This document shows, piece after piece, positions 1-7,290 of a stretch of DNA of 10,364 nucleotides. The translations under genes and the position numbers were made by a program. Origin of the DNA: Flavobacteriales bacterium (GTDB taxonomy: Bacteria > Bacteroidota > Bacteroidia > Flavobacteriales_D > Sanyastnellaceae); the NCBI GenBank assembly GCA_947457325.1, contig CANGVU010000019.1, forward strand, positions 1-10,364, read 5' to 3'. Within the stretch, counting starts at the first letter, position 1. Each line of letters opens with the position of its first letter. The notes below the pieces were generated by a model, which was given only the letters and a program-made list of their open reading frames with translations, was not told the origin of the DNA and did not search any database.

Positions 1-11
1 AGGTTTTATTC

Positions 12-19
12 GATATTTG
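12..19 (+). promoter_or_regulatory. Candidate Bacteroidota -7 promoter element for the large secreted protein
   Basis: GATATTTG matches five of the six fixed bases of the Bacteroidota -7 consensus TAnnTTTG. It would place transcription start roughly 40 bases before ATG 65. The matching -33 TTTG box would fall at or beyond the left window edge, so this half-site alone is weak evidence. Confidence 0.25.
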
Positions 20-64
20 GAAGATGCCAATCAAAGGCATGCTTTATTATACCGAAAACCAAAA

Positions 65-3000
65 ATGGATACATTCAACCTATCAAGGTCAATTGTTTTA
101 AATCGTTGGATTGCTACAATTGTTGTTTGTTTTATAGGACAATTTCAAATCAACGCCCAGTCACATGATGATTTGGTGGCGATGGGAAAAGTTCCTGCGA
201 AAAGTGGGCGTTTGACCAGCAATGAAAGTGAGCTGAAAGCCGCTGCTTGTGCTCCTTCCACCGCTTTGCGCGATTTGGATTGGAACAATGTGAGTGCATT
301 GATAGAAACAGGAGGTTCATTGTGGCAAGACCGCGCCAATGGACGCTCTCATTATTTTGTTCCCAAGGAAGGGAATGTGTCTGTGCTGTTTGCAGGTTCA
401 TTGTGGATGGGAGGAATATCTCCTGACCAACAGCTCAAGATGGCTGCTGTTTTGTATCGCTATGATGGCAATGATTATTGGCCGGGTCCGTTGACCAATG
501 ATGGCAGCGCTGCAACCAATGATGCCGTATGTCAGCAGTGGGATCGTTTCACAGTTTCATATCGACAGGATGCCCAACGCCAACGCCAGTATTTTGAATG
601 TGCCAATGATCCCAATTGCGATTTGGACGCCACAATGGGCGGCCCCTATTCCATCCCTAGTTATTTTTATGATTATCCTGCAATGGGCAATACTGCGCAA
701 GGTCAAGACATGTACATCGCTCCATTTTATGATTTTGACCAAGATGGTTTGTATGATCCGCAAAACGGTGATTATCCTTGGTTTGATTTTACCCGTGAGA
801 TCAATTGCGCAACCCGAAAAAGAGAGGATATTGTTCCGCTCTATGGTGATGTCAATTATTACTGGGTTTTCAATGACAAAGGGAATGCACACACGGAGTC
901 GCAAGGGCAACCCATCGGTATGGAAATTCGCGCCCAAGCTTTTGCATTTAATACCAATGACGAAATCAACAACATGACTTTCTACAATTATGTGCTGATC
1001 AACCAGGGTACACAAACATTGAAGGAAACTTATTTCGGTACTTGGATTGATTGTGATTTGGGCGGTCACACAGATGATTATGTAGGTTGTGATGTAAAGC
1101 GCGGTTTGGGTTATGGTTACAATGGACCTGCAGTAGACAATCCTACAGGGTTATCACCGGGCTACGGCGCCAATCCACCGGCGGTTGGTGTTGACTTTTT
1201 TGAAGGGCCATATCAGGATGAGGATTCGATTGATAATCCTTTGACAACGGATATTCTAGAAGCTATTGATTTGAAGGGTATCCCTTATAAGGGCATAGGC
1301 ATTGGTTATGGGGATGGTGTTGTAGACAATGAGCGATTTGGCATGCGAAAGTTTTTATACCACGGCAATGGTTCTGGCCCTGCTGGATACCCTACTATAG
1401 CCATTCACTATTACAATTACATGCGCGGATTTTGGAAGAACGGTCAACGCATGGCTTATGGTGGAAATGCTTTGACAGAAGCCTCAGGAGCAGATTTGTC
1501 CATTGGTGCTGACTTTATGTTTCCTGGTGATACAGATCCATACCATTTTGGAACTTTGGGAACCAATACTTCCCCATGGACAGAGGTGAGCAGTGGAAAT
1601 CCTGCTGGAGATCGTCGTTTTATGCAAAGCGCGGGTCCTTTTACTTTGGAGCCAGGTGATTACAACAATATTACTGTCGGTGTGGTATACGCGCGTTCAT
1701 TGAGCGGTACCCCTTTTGAATCTGTCAACCTTGTTCGCGCTGCGGATGACAAAGCCCAAGCCTTGTTTGACAATTGCTTTGAATTGGTTTCTGGTCCTGA
1801 TGCTCCAGATGTTTCTGTGCGTGAGTTGGACCGTGAGATCATTTTGATGTTGACCAATGACAATGTTATCAGTTCCAATTATCAAGAACAATACGCTCTG
1901 GTGGATCCTACCATTCCAGAGTTTGACAGTGAACTAAATCCATTAACTCCAGAACAAAGACGCTACAACTTTGAAGGTTACATGGTTTATCAATTGGCCA
2001 ATAACAAAGTCACTAGCGCCGATTTGTATGATATTACAAAAGCCAGATTGGTAGCGCAGTGCGATGTTGAAAATGGAGTAGCTACCATTGTCAATTTTGA
2101 GCGTGATGCTGAATCAGGGCAAATCACTCCTCTGTTAATGGTGCAAGGTGCTGATGAAGGTATTCGACGATCGTTTCAAATCAAGACTGACGCGTTTGCT
2201 CAAGGAGATAATCGTTTGATCAATCACAAGACTTATTATTTCATGGCCGTTGCCTATGGATACAACAACTATGAAACATACAATGTCGGTTTGGCTATAG
2301 GTCAAGATCAACCATTCTTGGCCTCACGCAAAGCTGTGTTTGGCGCCATTCCAGTGATATCTGCCATCCCTCACAGCCAAACCCCCGCTAACGGTGGTTC
2401 AATATTGAACGCACAATATGGAGATGGTGTATCCATCACGCGCATCGAGGGTAAGGGCAATGGCTTGAACAGCTTGACTTTGGATGCTGCAACAGAGGCA
2501 GCCATCTTATCCAACATTACTTCTTCAGAGTGCACCTACCTTCCTGGTATGGGTCCTGTTGATGTGAAGGTTGTTGACCCATTGGCATTGCCAGCGGCAG
2601 ATTTTGAGTTGTCTTTGGTGGCAACAGACAACACGGAGACAAGCCCTGATTCAATGTCATGGCAGTTGGTTAATTTAACCACAGGTGATACCTTGACTCC
2701 AGCCCATAGCTTTAGAATGGGCAGCGAGGATGTATTGCTGGATTATGGATTGTCCATCAACTGGAGTCAATACCAATACTTGAACGATGATGGTGCTTTT
2801 GTAAAGCATTACACAGAGTTGATTTCAGGAAGCATGGAGTTTGCCGATCCATCACAACCATGGTTTGCAGGTATGCCAGATCAAGAAGGATTCCAAGAAG
2901 GCAATTGGCTCAGAGCAGGAAGTGTGAAGACAGAGGGAACAGATGCCGCAGCGTTGTTCGAACAGTTGTATGACGATTTCGAACAAGGAAGTGGAGACGA

Positions 3001-4306
3001 TCCCTTTACCGATGCCTCAGAGAAGTATGAGAGCGTAGTAGGCGGAACTTGGGGACCATATTGCTTGGCATCTTATTCTGTATTGAACTTTGATACAGAT
3101 GGAGATCCAGCAACACCAACAGAAACAGTGAACAATGTTGCTCCAACAATCAATGATGTTAAGGGAGACAACAACACGATTGACGCAGACCGCAGAAGTA
3201 ATATCCGCGGATTGAACAACGTAGATGTTGTGATGACCAGCGACAAGAGCAAGTGGACACGTTGCGTGGTGTTTGAGATGAATGCCAATGGATTGGCAGA
3301 AGACAATGACGGCATCAGTAATGGTGCGCCCAGCAAGATGAAGATGCGCCACCACAAGTCAGTGGACAAGAATGGAAGAACATCAGATGATTTAGGCTTC
3401 AATGCCGCTGAAGGAAACTTGGCAGGCGATTGGGGAATGGGATGGTTCCCTGGATATGCCATTGATTTGGGAACAGGTGAGCGTTTGAACATGGCCTTTG
3501 GTGAAGACTCATGGTTGGTTGGAGAGAATGGCAATGACATGATTTGGAATCCAACATCTAACTTGATAGCCCCACAAGGATTTGGAGCAGTAGCCGCAGG
3601 ACAACACTGGATTTATGTGTTTAAGAATTTTGCCAATGAGGACAACAGCACCACAGTGGTACCTGGTTACGACAATGGACAGTTTATGTTTGATCAATTG
3701 AGCAACAGTGCATTGAGTTCAAGCAACTGGAAGAAGATCTTCCGCGCTGCCACCTGGGTTGGATCAGCAGCGTTGACACCTGGTTATAGCTTGAAGTCAG
3801 TTGAGGAAGGATTGATTCCAAATACCTTGCGTGTTAGATTGCGTGTGGCACAGGCGTATGACAAGTTCCGTTACAACAGCGGAGATGTGAACGACTTGAG
3901 CACAGCACAAAACACATGGAGACCATTGTACCGCTTCAGCACCAAGGGCATTGCACCAGTGTTGGGAGATGTTGCAACAGCTGAGGATGCTTTGAACATG
4001 ATCAATGTTGTTCCAAATCCCTATTATGCATTCAGCTTGTATGAGACGAGTAAATTGGACAACCGCATTAAGATTACCAACTTGCCCGAGGAGTGTGTGG
4101 TAACAATATACGACATGAACGGAACGATGATCAGACAGTTCAAGAAAGCCGATCCGCTCACGAGCTTGGATTGGGACTTGAAGAATGGAAAGAATATTCC
4201 TATCGCATCAGGAACCTACATCATCCATGTCAACGTTCCTGGAGTGGGAGAGAAAATCTTGAAATGGTTCGGCGTAATGCGACCCGTGGATTTGGATAAT
4301 TTCTAA
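65..4306 (+). CDS. Large secreted protein of unknown function with T9SS-like C-terminal sorting domain
   Basis: A 1413-residue exported protein whose biochemical role I do not recognise. Residues 1-31 form a signal peptide (Arg8/Arg14, hydrophobic core WIATIVVCFIGQF, likely cleavage INA|QS). The next part carries blocks I recall from a family of very large Bacteroidota proteins: LDWNNV (71-76), FAGSLWMGG (109-117), NDYWPGPL (136-143), an acidic DFDQDGLYDP site (from 223) that may bind calcium, WVFND (267-271) and DDYVGCDV (337-344). The final 100 residues (1314-1413) resemble a T9SS C-terminal domain: VVPNPYY, a VTIYDMNG strand, then IASGTYIIHV. The tail, however, continues to FGVMRPVDLDNF instead of ending in the usual short basic strand. 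Export by Sec, then T9SS to the cell surface, is inferred. ATG 65 is chosen because an in-frame TTG at 17 precedes the signal peptide without adding to it, and an A-rich leader (CCGAAAACCAAAA) sits directly before ATG 65. Codon use changes within the gene after about 2790. Confidence 0.85.
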   Translation: MDTFNLSRSIVLNRWIATIVVCFIGQFQINAQSHDDLVAMGKVPAKSGRLTSNESELKAAACAPSTALRDLDWNNVSALIETGGSLWQDRANGRSHYFVPKEGNVSVLFAGSLWMGGISPDQQLKMAAVLYRYDGNDYWPGPLTNDGSAATNDAVCQQWDRFTVSYRQDAQRQRQYFECANDPNCDLDATMGGPYSIPSYFYDYPAMGNTAQGQDMYIAPFYDFDQDGLYDPQNGDYPWFDFTREINCATRKREDIVPLYGDVNYYWVFNDKGNAHTESQGQPIGMEIRAQAFAFNTNDEINNMTFYNYVLINQGTQTLKETYFGTWIDCDLGGHTDDYVGCDVKRGLGYGYNGPAVDNPTGLSPGYGANPPAVGVDFFEGPYQDEDSIDNPLTTDILEAIDLKGIPYKGIGIGYGDGVVDNERFGMRKFLYHGNGSGPAGYPTIAIHYYNYMRGFWKNGQRMAYGGNALTEASGADLSIGADFMFPGDTDPYHFGTLGTNTSPWTEVSSGNPAGDRRFMQSAGPFTLEPGDYNNITVGVVYARSLSGTPFESVNLVRAADDKAQALFDNCFELVSGPDAPDVSVRELDREIILMLTNDNVISSNYQEQYALVDPTIPEFDSELNPLTPEQRRYNFEGYMVYQLANNKVTSADLYDITKARLVAQCDVENGVATIVNFERDAESGQITPLLMVQGADEGIRRSFQIKTDAFAQGDNRLINHKTYYFMAVAYGYNNYETYNVGLAIGQDQPFLASRKAVFGAIPVISAIPHSQTPANGGSILNAQYGDGVSITRIEGKGNGLNSLTLDAATEAAILSNITSSECTYLPGMGPVDVKVVDPLALPAADFELSLVATDNTETSPDSMSWQLVNLTTGDTLTPAHSFRMGSEDVLLDYGLSINWSQYQYLNDDGAFVKHYTELISGSMEFADPSQPWFAGMPDQEGFQEGNWLRAGSVKTEGTDAAALFEQLYDDFEQGSGDDPFTDASEKYESVVGGTWGPYCLASYSVLNFDTDGDPATPTETVNNVAPTINDVKGDNNTIDADRRSNIRGLNNVDVVMTSDKSKWTRCVVFEMNANGLAEDNDGISNGAPSKMKMRHHKSVDKNGRTSDDLGFNAAEGNLAGDWGMGWFPGYAIDLGTGERLNMAFGEDSWLVGENGNDMIWNPTSNLIAPQGFGAVAAGQHWIYVFKNFANEDNSTTVVPGYDNGQFMFDQLSNSALSSSNWKKIFRAATWVGSAALTPGYSLKSVEEGLIPNTLRVRLRVAQAYDKFRYNSGDVNDLSTAQNTWRPLYRFSTKGIAPVLGDVATAEDALNMINVVPNPYYAFSLYETSKLDNRIKITNLPEECVVTIYDMNGTMIRQFKKADPLTSLDWDLKNGKNIPIASGTYIIHVNVPGVGEKILKWFGVMRPVDLDNF

Positions 4307-4317
4307 AACAGAAATTA
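4297..4317. terminator. Inverted repeat spanning both facing stop codons; possible bidirectional terminator
   Basis: TAATTTCT at 4297-4304 is repeated as its exact reverse complement AGAAATTA at 4310-4317, with a 5-base AAAAC loop. The left arm ends with the T of the TAA stop (4304-4306) of the secreted protein gene. The right arm ends in TTA, the complement of the stop of the facing small gene. Each arm has only one C/G pair and neither direction has a clean U-tract, so it is a weak intrinsic terminator at best. The symmetry itself is directly visible. Confidence 0.35.
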
Positions 4318-4545
4318 GTGCTTAGCAGGCTCAGCGTGCGTTGTATCCGCAGCAGCATGAGTAGTATCCGCTTGAGCAGTGGTGTCTTTTACGACAACTG
4401 TGACATTAGAAACATCTCCTGCCAATTCAGCTTTGGGTGATTTAGTATTGTGGTTAACAGAGACAAACAATAAAGTCATCATAGCGGCTGCAATGATGAT
4501 AGTGTACAATACTGGTGATGATTCTTTGCTGTGATTTTGTGCCAT
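4315..4545 (-). CDS. Small single-pass membrane protein with DTT-rich tail, unknown function
   Basis: A 76-residue protein I do not recognise. Residues 1-11 are polar (MAQNHSKESSP). Residues 12-30 (VLYTIIIAAAMMTLLFVSV) form one clear transmembrane helix, and residues 31-76 form a hydrophilic tail. The tail ends in near-repeats DTTAQA, DTTHAAA and DTTHAEP. There is no lipobox cysteine, so it is a membrane anchor or uncleaved signal rather than a lipoprotein. The tail is probably periplasmic, with the N-terminus inside, but the flanking charges decide this only weakly. Support for a real gene comes from the well-formed hydrophobic segment, a promoter-like sequence upstream, an A-rich leader (AACAAAAAAGCACT before ATG), and the fact that it fills the space between two confident genes without overlap. 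It is divergent from the dehydrogenase gene and convergent with the secreted protein gene. Confidence 0.7.
   Translation of the reverse strand: MAQNHSKESSPVLYTIIIAAAMMTLLFVSVNHNTKSPKAELAGDVSNVTVVVKDTTAQADTTHAAADTTHAEPAKH
4340..4371 (-). repeat. Short tandem repeat coding for DTTHAAA-type units
   Basis: GTTGTATCCGC (4340-4350) and GTAGTATCCGC (4361-4371) differ at one base and are spaced by 21 bases, giving a 7-residue repeat in the tail of the small membrane protein. A third, diverged DTT unit follows one 18-base step upstream in the gene. In-frame gain or loss of units would change tail length without a frameshift. Confidence 0.6.
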
Positions 4546-4563
4546 AGTGCTTTTTTGTTGGCA

Positions 4564-4594
4564 CGAAAATAATCAATTTCACGGAAAATCCAAC
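4564..4594 (-). promoter_or_regulatory. Candidate promoter for the small membrane protein gene
   Basis: On the minus strand GTTG (4594-4591) is followed after exactly 19 bases by TATTTTCG (4571-4564). This closely matches the Bacteroidota promoter pattern TTTG-N19-21-TAnnTTTG, with one mismatch in each box. Transcription would begin around 4557, giving a leader of about a dozen bases before ATG 4545. Confidence 0.45.
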
Positions 4595-4625
4595 CCTGAC
4601 AATTCACAGCAGTTCAGAAATGCAT

Positions 4626-4633
4626 TATCTTTA
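4626..4633 (+). promoter_or_regulatory. Candidate -7 element for the dehydrogenase gene; decides its start
   Basis: TATCTTTA matches TAnnTTTG at all fixed bases but the last. It lies 16 bases before ATG 4650, a typical distance in this phylum, and just after the alternative upstream ATG at 4620. If this is the promoter, ATG 4620 is not transcribed and the start is 4650. The -33 region (TTCA at 4603-4606) is a poor match. Confidence 0.35.
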
Positions 4634-4649
4634 TTGCAAATCAGGAAGG

Positions 4650-5873
4650 ATGGACCCAAAAAAATCTTTTGTATCAGCTTTGGCCCAGGAGGCTGCATTA
4701 TCTCCAAAAGAAGAAATGTTGGAGGTAGCCAAAAAGAGACACCATTTGACCATTGGCATCCCAAGGGAAACCAGCTTCCAAGAGCGACGCGTTGCCTTGG
4801 TGCCTGAGAGTGTAGGATTGTTGGTGAACAATGGCCATGAGGTTATTGTAGAAACCAATGCAGGTTTGGAATCCAAGTTTACCGACCACGATTACAGCGA
4901 GGCTGGCGCTACAATAGTTTATGATAAAAGCGCTGTTTTTAAGTCAGATATTCTTTTGAAAGTTGCTCCCCCAAGTTTGGAGGAGATTGCCATGATGCCC
5001 GGAAAACAAAGTCTTATTTCTGCACTTCAATTGAGCGCGCAAAAGGTGGATTTGTTTCAGGCATTGGCCAATAAAAAAATCACTGCTATTGCATGGGATT
5101 ACATCCGTGATGAAGCGGGCATCTTTCCAGTTGTTCGGGCAATGGGAGAAATTGCAGGTTACACTTCTGTTCAAATTGCAGCTGAGTATTTGTCGCATAC
5201 ACACGGAGGTCAAGGATTAATGTTTGGTGGTATCTCAGGCGTGCGTCCAACGGAAGTGGTGATTTTAGGAGCAGGGACTGTAGGTGAATTTGCAACACGT
5301 GCTGCAATAGGTATGGGAGCTTCTGTAAAATTGTTTGACAACGATATTTATCGTTTGCGCCGTTTGCAAAATGATTTGGGAACCCGCATTTGGACGTCAA
5401 CCATTCTTCCTTCCGAATTGCGCAACGCTCTTGAAACAGCCGATGTTATCATCGGCGCCATCCATACTTCTAAAGGAAGAACGCCTATGGTTGTCACCAA
5501 GGATATGATCAGCAACATGAAGTTTGGTAGCGTAGCTGTTGATGTAAGTATCGACCAAGGAGGTTGTTTTGAAACCTCTCGCGTAACCAACCACGATCAC
5601 CCTGTGTACCAAACACACGGCGTTATTCACTATTGCGTCCCCAATATCGCTGCGCGCGTCTCAAGAACGGCGTCTTACGCATTGAGCAACATCTTTGCTC
5701 CAGACTTGATTCAAATGGGCGATGAAGGCGGTGTGGCCAATCTAATTAGAGGTCATGCAGGTTGGCAATCCGGAGTCTACATGTACCACGGAACACTGAC
5801 CAATGAGACCATCGGAACACATTTCGAATTGCCTTGGAAGCCTCTGGAGTTGCTTATTGCAACGGGTTTTTAA
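4650..5873 (+). CDS. ald: Alanine dehydrogenase / PNT-family NAD-dependent dehydrogenase
   Basis: A 407-residue member of the alanine dehydrogenase/transhydrogenase-alpha family, whose classical members interconvert L-alanine and pyruvate with NAD in the cytoplasm. The AlaDh_PNT N-domain starts at IGIPRE (35-40). The Rossmann NAD domain has GAGTVG (207-212) with Asp230 ending the second strand, consistent with NAD preference. VDVSIDQGGCFE (297-308) and the YCVPN block follow. About 34 residues precede the first conserved strand, an extension absent from the Bacillus and Mycobacterium enzymes. Against my recalled M. tuberculosis sequence, Arg15 (here Arg47) and Asp270 (here Asp302) are kept. 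Lys75 aligns with Ala106 and His96 with Gln127, so substrate or mechanism may differ from classical Ald. ATG 4650 is preferred over ATG 4620 because of the promoter-like TATCTTTA between them and AGGA three bases upstream of 4650. The stop abuts that of the facing phosphatase gene. Confidence 0.88.
   Translation: MDPKKSFVSALAQEAALSPKEEMLEVAKKRHHLTIGIPRETSFQERRVALVPESVGLLVNNGHEVIVETNAGLESKFTDHDYSEAGATIVYDKSAVFKSDILLKVAPPSLEEIAMMPGKQSLISALQLSAQKVDLFQALANKKITAIAWDYIRDEAGIFPVVRAMGEIAGYTSVQIAAEYLSHTHGGQGLMFGGISGVRPTEVVILGAGTVGEFATRAAIGMGASVKLFDNDIYRLRRLQNDLGTRIWTSTILPSELRNALETADVIIGAIHTSKGRTPMVVTKDMISNMKFGSVAVDVSIDQGGCFETSRVTNHDHPVYQTHGVIHYCVPNIAARVSRTASYALSNIFAPDLIQMGDEGGVANLIRGHAGWQSGVYMYHGTLTNETIGTHFELPWKPLELLIATGF
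5849..5871 (+). terminator. Possible weak terminator inside the 3' end of the dehydrogenase gene
   Basis: GTTGC (5849-5853) and GCAAC (5859-5863) form a perfect 5-bp stem with a TTATT loop. GGG and then five T residues (5867-5871) follow, running into the stop codon. This has the form of an intrinsic terminator embedded in the last codons, which would suit a gene with no downstream spacer. The stem is short, so it may be chance. Confidence 0.3.
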
Positions 5874-7256
5874 TTACTGAACCTTTAGACCAAAGACCAA
5901 GACATCATCCAATTGGTCCTGTTGATTTTTCCAATTTTTGAATTCAGTTTGAATCGAATCATGCTGTTCTTTGGACGTTAAATGTGAAATGGATAAAAGG
6001 AATTTTTTGAAGTTTTTAGATAAGTATTTTTTACCCAACTCGCCACCCAATTGATCTGCAAAGCCATCTGTGAAAAGGTAAATCCAATCTCCAATTTCTA
6101 AATTGATGGATTGAATGGAGAAAGGTTGCTCCTTTCCATAATGAATCCCTATGGGAAAACGATCTCCTTTGCATTCAATCAATTCATTTTGTCTCACAAT
6201 CCAAACAGGTAAATTAGCCCCTGCAAATTCAAGCCTTCTTTCATCGGCAAAATAATGAATGAGTCCCAAATCCATCCCATCTTTTTGCTCTCCCATCTCA
6301 CCGGTTTGCTTTAGGTTGATGGTGATTTTCTTGCGCAATTGATCCAATATCTGATGAGGAGGGTCCAATTCATCATTCGCATAAATCTCCTGCAGGGATG
6401 ACATACCCAGGATACTCATCAATGCACCGGGCACTCCATGTCCAGTGCAATCTCCAATGGCAGCTATCATGACCCTGATTTCTTTTTGCACTGCTGAATT
6501 GAGCCAATAAAAGTCACCGCTAACGATGTCTTTGGGTTGATAAAAAACAAAGCAATCGAATGGTTGTGTATCTAAATCTTTCTGTGAGGGTAGCATTGCA
6601 TCTTGTATGCGTTTGGCGTATTCAATGCTGTCCAGGATATTCTTGTTTTTGTTGGCGATAACATTGCTTGCAGATGCCAGTTGAAAACGGTAAGTGATTT
6701 CTTTGATCAATGCAGACATCCTTGTGTGAATGGGTATGATGGAAAAAATTGCCACCATGAGTGTCAGAAATGCACCATTGGAAAGGAATTCATTGAGGCT
6801 GATAGGACTGAGCAGAACAAACAAAAAGGCATTGAGCGCAACACTGAATATTACGGCGGCAATAGAAAGTCTAAGATTCCATATGGCAAATAAGCCGGCG
6901 CCTATAAAAGTTGTAATAAAAGAAAACGTGAATTTTTGAAGTGTCACAGCGTCAAGAACATTGTACATGTATGAATTTTCAACGATACAACCCAAATAGG
7001 CGATGTACAGTGTCCATTTGGGATGGATTCTTAGCGGCTTTTGAAAGTAATAAACTGAAAAGAAGATGGTTGTGATGATAAGACGAATGACCAAAAAACT
7101 TACCCAAAAATCTGGAGCTGTGAAATAATCACTGATAGCAAACAAAAGATTAAGGACGGTAACTACACGGATGACCAAGTCGTGATTGGCTTGGGTCAGT
7201 TTTGTCAATTCAATTTTAACTTGCTCTGAGACATTTGTTAAATCCGAATTGACCAT
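5874..7256 (-). CDS. Membrane-anchored SpoIIE/RsbU-type PP2C serine phosphatase
   Basis: A 460-residue protein with a membrane N-half and a phosphatase C-half. Six hydrophobic segments lie near residues 28-45, 50-71, 81-97, 111-126, 130-150 and 160-178, leaving both ends in the cytoplasm. A helical linker (about 180-225) contains NILDSIEYAKRIQDAMLPS, the hallmark join in Bacteroidota SpoIIE phosphatases. The SpoIIE domain (about 230-458) keeps the metal-binding acidic positions: Asp248 in SGDFYW, Asp269 in GDCTGHG, Asp397 in FTDG and Asp450/451 in QLDD, so it looks catalytically intact. Relatives dephosphorylate serine/threonine on anti-anti-sigma (STAS) proteins in partner-switching pathways. 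No STAS or anti-sigma gene is in the window, so the target is unknown. The signal is presumably sensed through the membrane part. ATG 7256 is preceded by an A/T-rich leader. The gene follows pheT by 34 bp and has no clear promoter of its own, suggesting cotranscription. Confidence 0.9.
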   Translation of the reverse strand: MVNSDLTNVSEQVKIELTKLTQANHDLVIRVVTVLNLLFAISDYFTAPDFWVSFLVIRLIITTIFFSVYYFQKPLRIHPKWTLYIAYLGCIVENSYMYNVLDAVTLQKFTFSFITTFIGAGLFAIWNLRLSIAAVIFSVALNAFLFVLLSPISLNEFLSNGAFLTLMVAIFSIIPIHTRMSALIKEITYRFQLASASNVIANKNKNILDSIEYAKRIQDAMLPSQKDLDTQPFDCFVFYQPKDIVSGDFYWLNSAVQKEIRVMIAAIGDCTGHGVPGALMSILGMSSLQEIYANDELDPPHQILDQLRKKITINLKQTGEMGEQKDGMDLGLIHYFADERRLEFAGANLPVWIVRQNELIECKGDRFPIGIHYGKEQPFSIQSINLEIGDWIYLFTDGFADQLGGELGKKYLSKNFKKFLLSISHLTSKEQHDSIQTEFKNWKNQQDQLDDVLVFGLKVQ

Positions 7257-7290
7257 TTTAATTTTATTAATCGGCGCTGTTCATGTGTTC

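Noticed and set aside
17..64. In-frame extension of the secreted protein from a TTG at 17
   Set aside because: The TTG lies inside a promoter-like GATATTTG, and the added residues (MEDANQRHALLYRKPK) would put a polar stretch before an already complete signal peptide.
498..977. 159-codon plus-strand ORF inside the secreted protein gene
   Set aside because: It overlaps a confident gene in another frame and has no coherent domain or signal; a shadow ORF.
557..1069. 170-codon minus-strand ORF rich in Ile/Val
   Set aside because: The hydrophobic look comes from the complement of Asn/Asp/Tyr codons in the real gene; no independent support.
3073..3540. 155-codon minus-strand ORF opposite the secreted protein gene
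   Set aside because: It arises antisense to a codon-biased region and has no recognisable motif or leader; a shadow ORF.
4620..4649. Upstream ATG of the dehydrogenase (adds MHYLYCKSGR)
   Set aside because: It precedes the likely -7 element TATCTTTA and has no A-rich or SD-like leader; ATG 4650 fits better, though the upstream start is not excluded.
4547..4807. 86-codon plus-strand ORF over the divergent region
   Set aside because: It overlaps the dehydrogenase start in another frame and runs through the promoter region; no family resemblance.
7257..7290. AT-only inverted repeat TTAAT-AAA-ATTAA before the phosphatase gene
   Set aside because: It is low-complexity sequence typical of leaders in this phylum; too weak to call a regulatory structure or terminator.
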